From CAJQPP01 sp963793465 (lineage in GTDB: Bacteria; Planctomycetota; Planctomycetia; Pirellulales; Pirellulaceae), in NCBI GenBank assembly GCA_963793465.1, contig CAWCAJ010000002.1, positions 219,327 to 283,326 of the forward strand: a stretch of DNA of 64,000 nucleotides. The letters run 5' to 3'. The notes below the pieces were generated by a model. It worked only from the letters and a program-made list of their open reading frames with translations. It was not told the origin of the DNA and searched no databases. The position numbers were made by a program, and so were the translations under genes. Positions 63,190-64,000 of this stretch are shown piece after piece; within the stretch, counting starts at the first letter, position 1, and every line of letters starts with the position of its first letter.

Positions 63190-64000
63190 TTATAGCAAAG
63201 TGGTGGAGATGGGATAGACCATCAAGTCGAAGCGTTTCCCGGCTTTTTGCAAGGCGTCCACAAGTTGCCAGGTGTTGGATGGGTGCACGTTGTCGTCCAC
63301 CAAACCATGCAAAATAAACAGTTTGCCTTGCAGTCGATCGACGTACTCCATGCAACTCCCCAGGCGGTAGCCATCCGGATTCTCCTGGGGCGTTCGCATA
63401 TATCGTTCCGTGTAGATGGTGTCATAGTTTTTCCAATGCGTTACCGGGGCTCCGGCAACGCCCACCTGGAACACGTCGGGATAACGCAACAACGCCAATG
63501 CCGACATGTATCCACCGTAAGAGTGACCGGAAATACCCACCCGATCCCCATCGATATATTCCCGACTGCGGAGATACTTCACGCCATTGGCCTGATCATC
63601 CATGTCCACCAGACCCAGTTTCATGTAATTGGCGCTTTCAAAGGCCTTGCCGCGATTGACGGTCCCCCGATTGCCGATTTTGGCGACGGCGAACCCCAGT
63701 TCCGTATAGGGCATGGCTGCCCGGAATTGATTGGTGACACCTACGGAATGGGGCCCTCCATAGACGTCAATCAACAGGGGGTAGGACTTGGCGGGATCAA
63801 AGTTGCGTGGCAGGTGCAGCGTACCGTAAATGTCGGTCTGTCCATCATCCGCCTTAAAGGAAAACAACTCACCGGGTACGAATCCCGCCTTCTCCAGCGC
63901 TTGCGGGTCCGACTCGGCCAGCGTCGCGACTCGTGTGGCTTTCTCGCCGGTCATCGAGAACAGGACGGTCGAAGGGGGTCGGGCCAGGCTTTCATAGCTG
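63190..64000 (-). CDS. S9 family prolyl oligopeptidase / DPP IV-like peptidase (5' part outside window)
   Basis: The frame enters from the right edge and stops at 63190, giving about 269 residues of the C-terminal alpha/beta-hydrolase domain. Landmarks are 'YPLLIDVYGGPHSVGVTNQF', 'VGISGHSYGGYMSALALLRY' with the nucleophile Ser in G-H-S-Y-G-G, and 'LFILHGLVDDNVHPSNTWQL' with the catalytic Asp. The ending 'FDLMVYPISTTLL' is not normal. In another frame the DNA just beyond reads 'NQLKWEYFVRHL' (63157-63190), the customary family C-terminus, so a frameshift near 63195-63215 has probably removed the catalytic His region. The N-terminal propeller lies outside the window. A periplasmic or secreted dipeptidyl peptidase is likely. 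Confidence 0.87.
   Translation of the reverse strand, partial: SYESLARPPSTVLFSMTGEKATRVATLAESDPQALEKAGFVPGELFSFKADDGQTDIYGTLHLPRNFDPAKSYPLLIDVYGGPHSVGVTNQFRAAMPYTELGFAVAKIGNRGTVNRGKAFESANYMKLGLVDMDDQANGVKYLRSREYIDGDRVGISGHSYGGYMSALALLRYPDVFQVGVAGAPVTHWKNYDTIYTERYMRTPQENPDGYRLGSCMEYVDRLQGKLFILHGLVDDNVHPSNTWQLVDALQKAGKRFDLMVYPISTTLL

Overview
The window is chromosomal DNA of a planctomycete, most likely a Pirellula/Rhodopirellula-type marine lineage. This is inferred from gene content, not from a marker gene. The evidence is a DUF1559 lipoprotein, a formylglycine-type arylsulfatase, a sialate O-acetylesterase, a ThuA-like protein, a planctomycete-style c-type cytochrome protein, an S46 peptidase, and an adenylylsulfate kinase carrying an insertion I associate with this group. 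The flanks look moderately GC-rich. The stretch from about 28 to 43 kb looks more AT-rich by eye (not counted).

Layout. (1) 1-12.4 kb: scattered metabolic and hypothetical genes (TPR protein, DUF151 nuclease-like protein, Gfo/Idh/MocA oxidoreductase, S46 peptidase, ThuA-like protein, secretin-motif protein, GlsB-type membrane protein, CysC, a frameshifted acyl-CoA dehydrogenase, glycogen phosphorylase). (2) 12.5-14.1 kb: two secreted or anchored coiled-coil proteins sharing a C-terminal motif. (3) 14.5-20.9 kb: a leftward Fe-S assembly cluster read sufR-sufC-sufB-sufD-DUF1579-Rieske ferredoxin-DUF59 (SufT-like), with a good promoter before sufR. No cysteine desulfurase is in view. (4) 21.1-27.2 kb: an AGCS amino-acid:cation symporter with an inserted EF-hand loop, two hypotheticals, and a double-parvulin foldase.

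(5) 27.5-42.7 kb: an accessory island starting at a class II tRNA-Ser(CGA) with a strong terminator. It carries relics of several integrases (tyrosine and serine recombinases, excisionase-type HTH), a ParE-type toxin-antitoxin pair, a GNAT acetyltransferase and a DUF1559 lipoprotein. These are followed by a stress-gene block: tandem universal stress proteins, a BON-domain relic, and a P-type ATPase, a Na+/Ca2+-type exchanger and a cardiolipin-synthase-like gene that are all broken. (6) 42.7-48.1 kb: a REP-associated tyrosine transposase (RAYT) with families of direct repeats, an arylsulfatase, and a decayed second copy of the RAYT 3' end on the far side of the sulfatase. (7) 48.5-64 kb: MscS-type channel, sialate O-acetylesterase (frameshifted), cysteine-rich porin, c-type cytochrome protein, metallophosphatase with a LamG-like domain, an Asp-box protein fused to a parvulin domain followed by a related parvulin lipoprotein, a sodium:solute symporter with several frameshifts, and the end of a DPP IV-type peptidase.

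Three patterns stand out. Perfect or near-perfect tandem duplications of 13-19 bp occur in intergenic and 5' regions across the window. Single-base frameshifts are frequent in otherwise well-conserved genes; they cluster at 28-43 kb and 60-63 kb and could be real decay or assembly errors. The tRNA-Ser can be folded with an 8-bp acceptor and 4-bp T stem.
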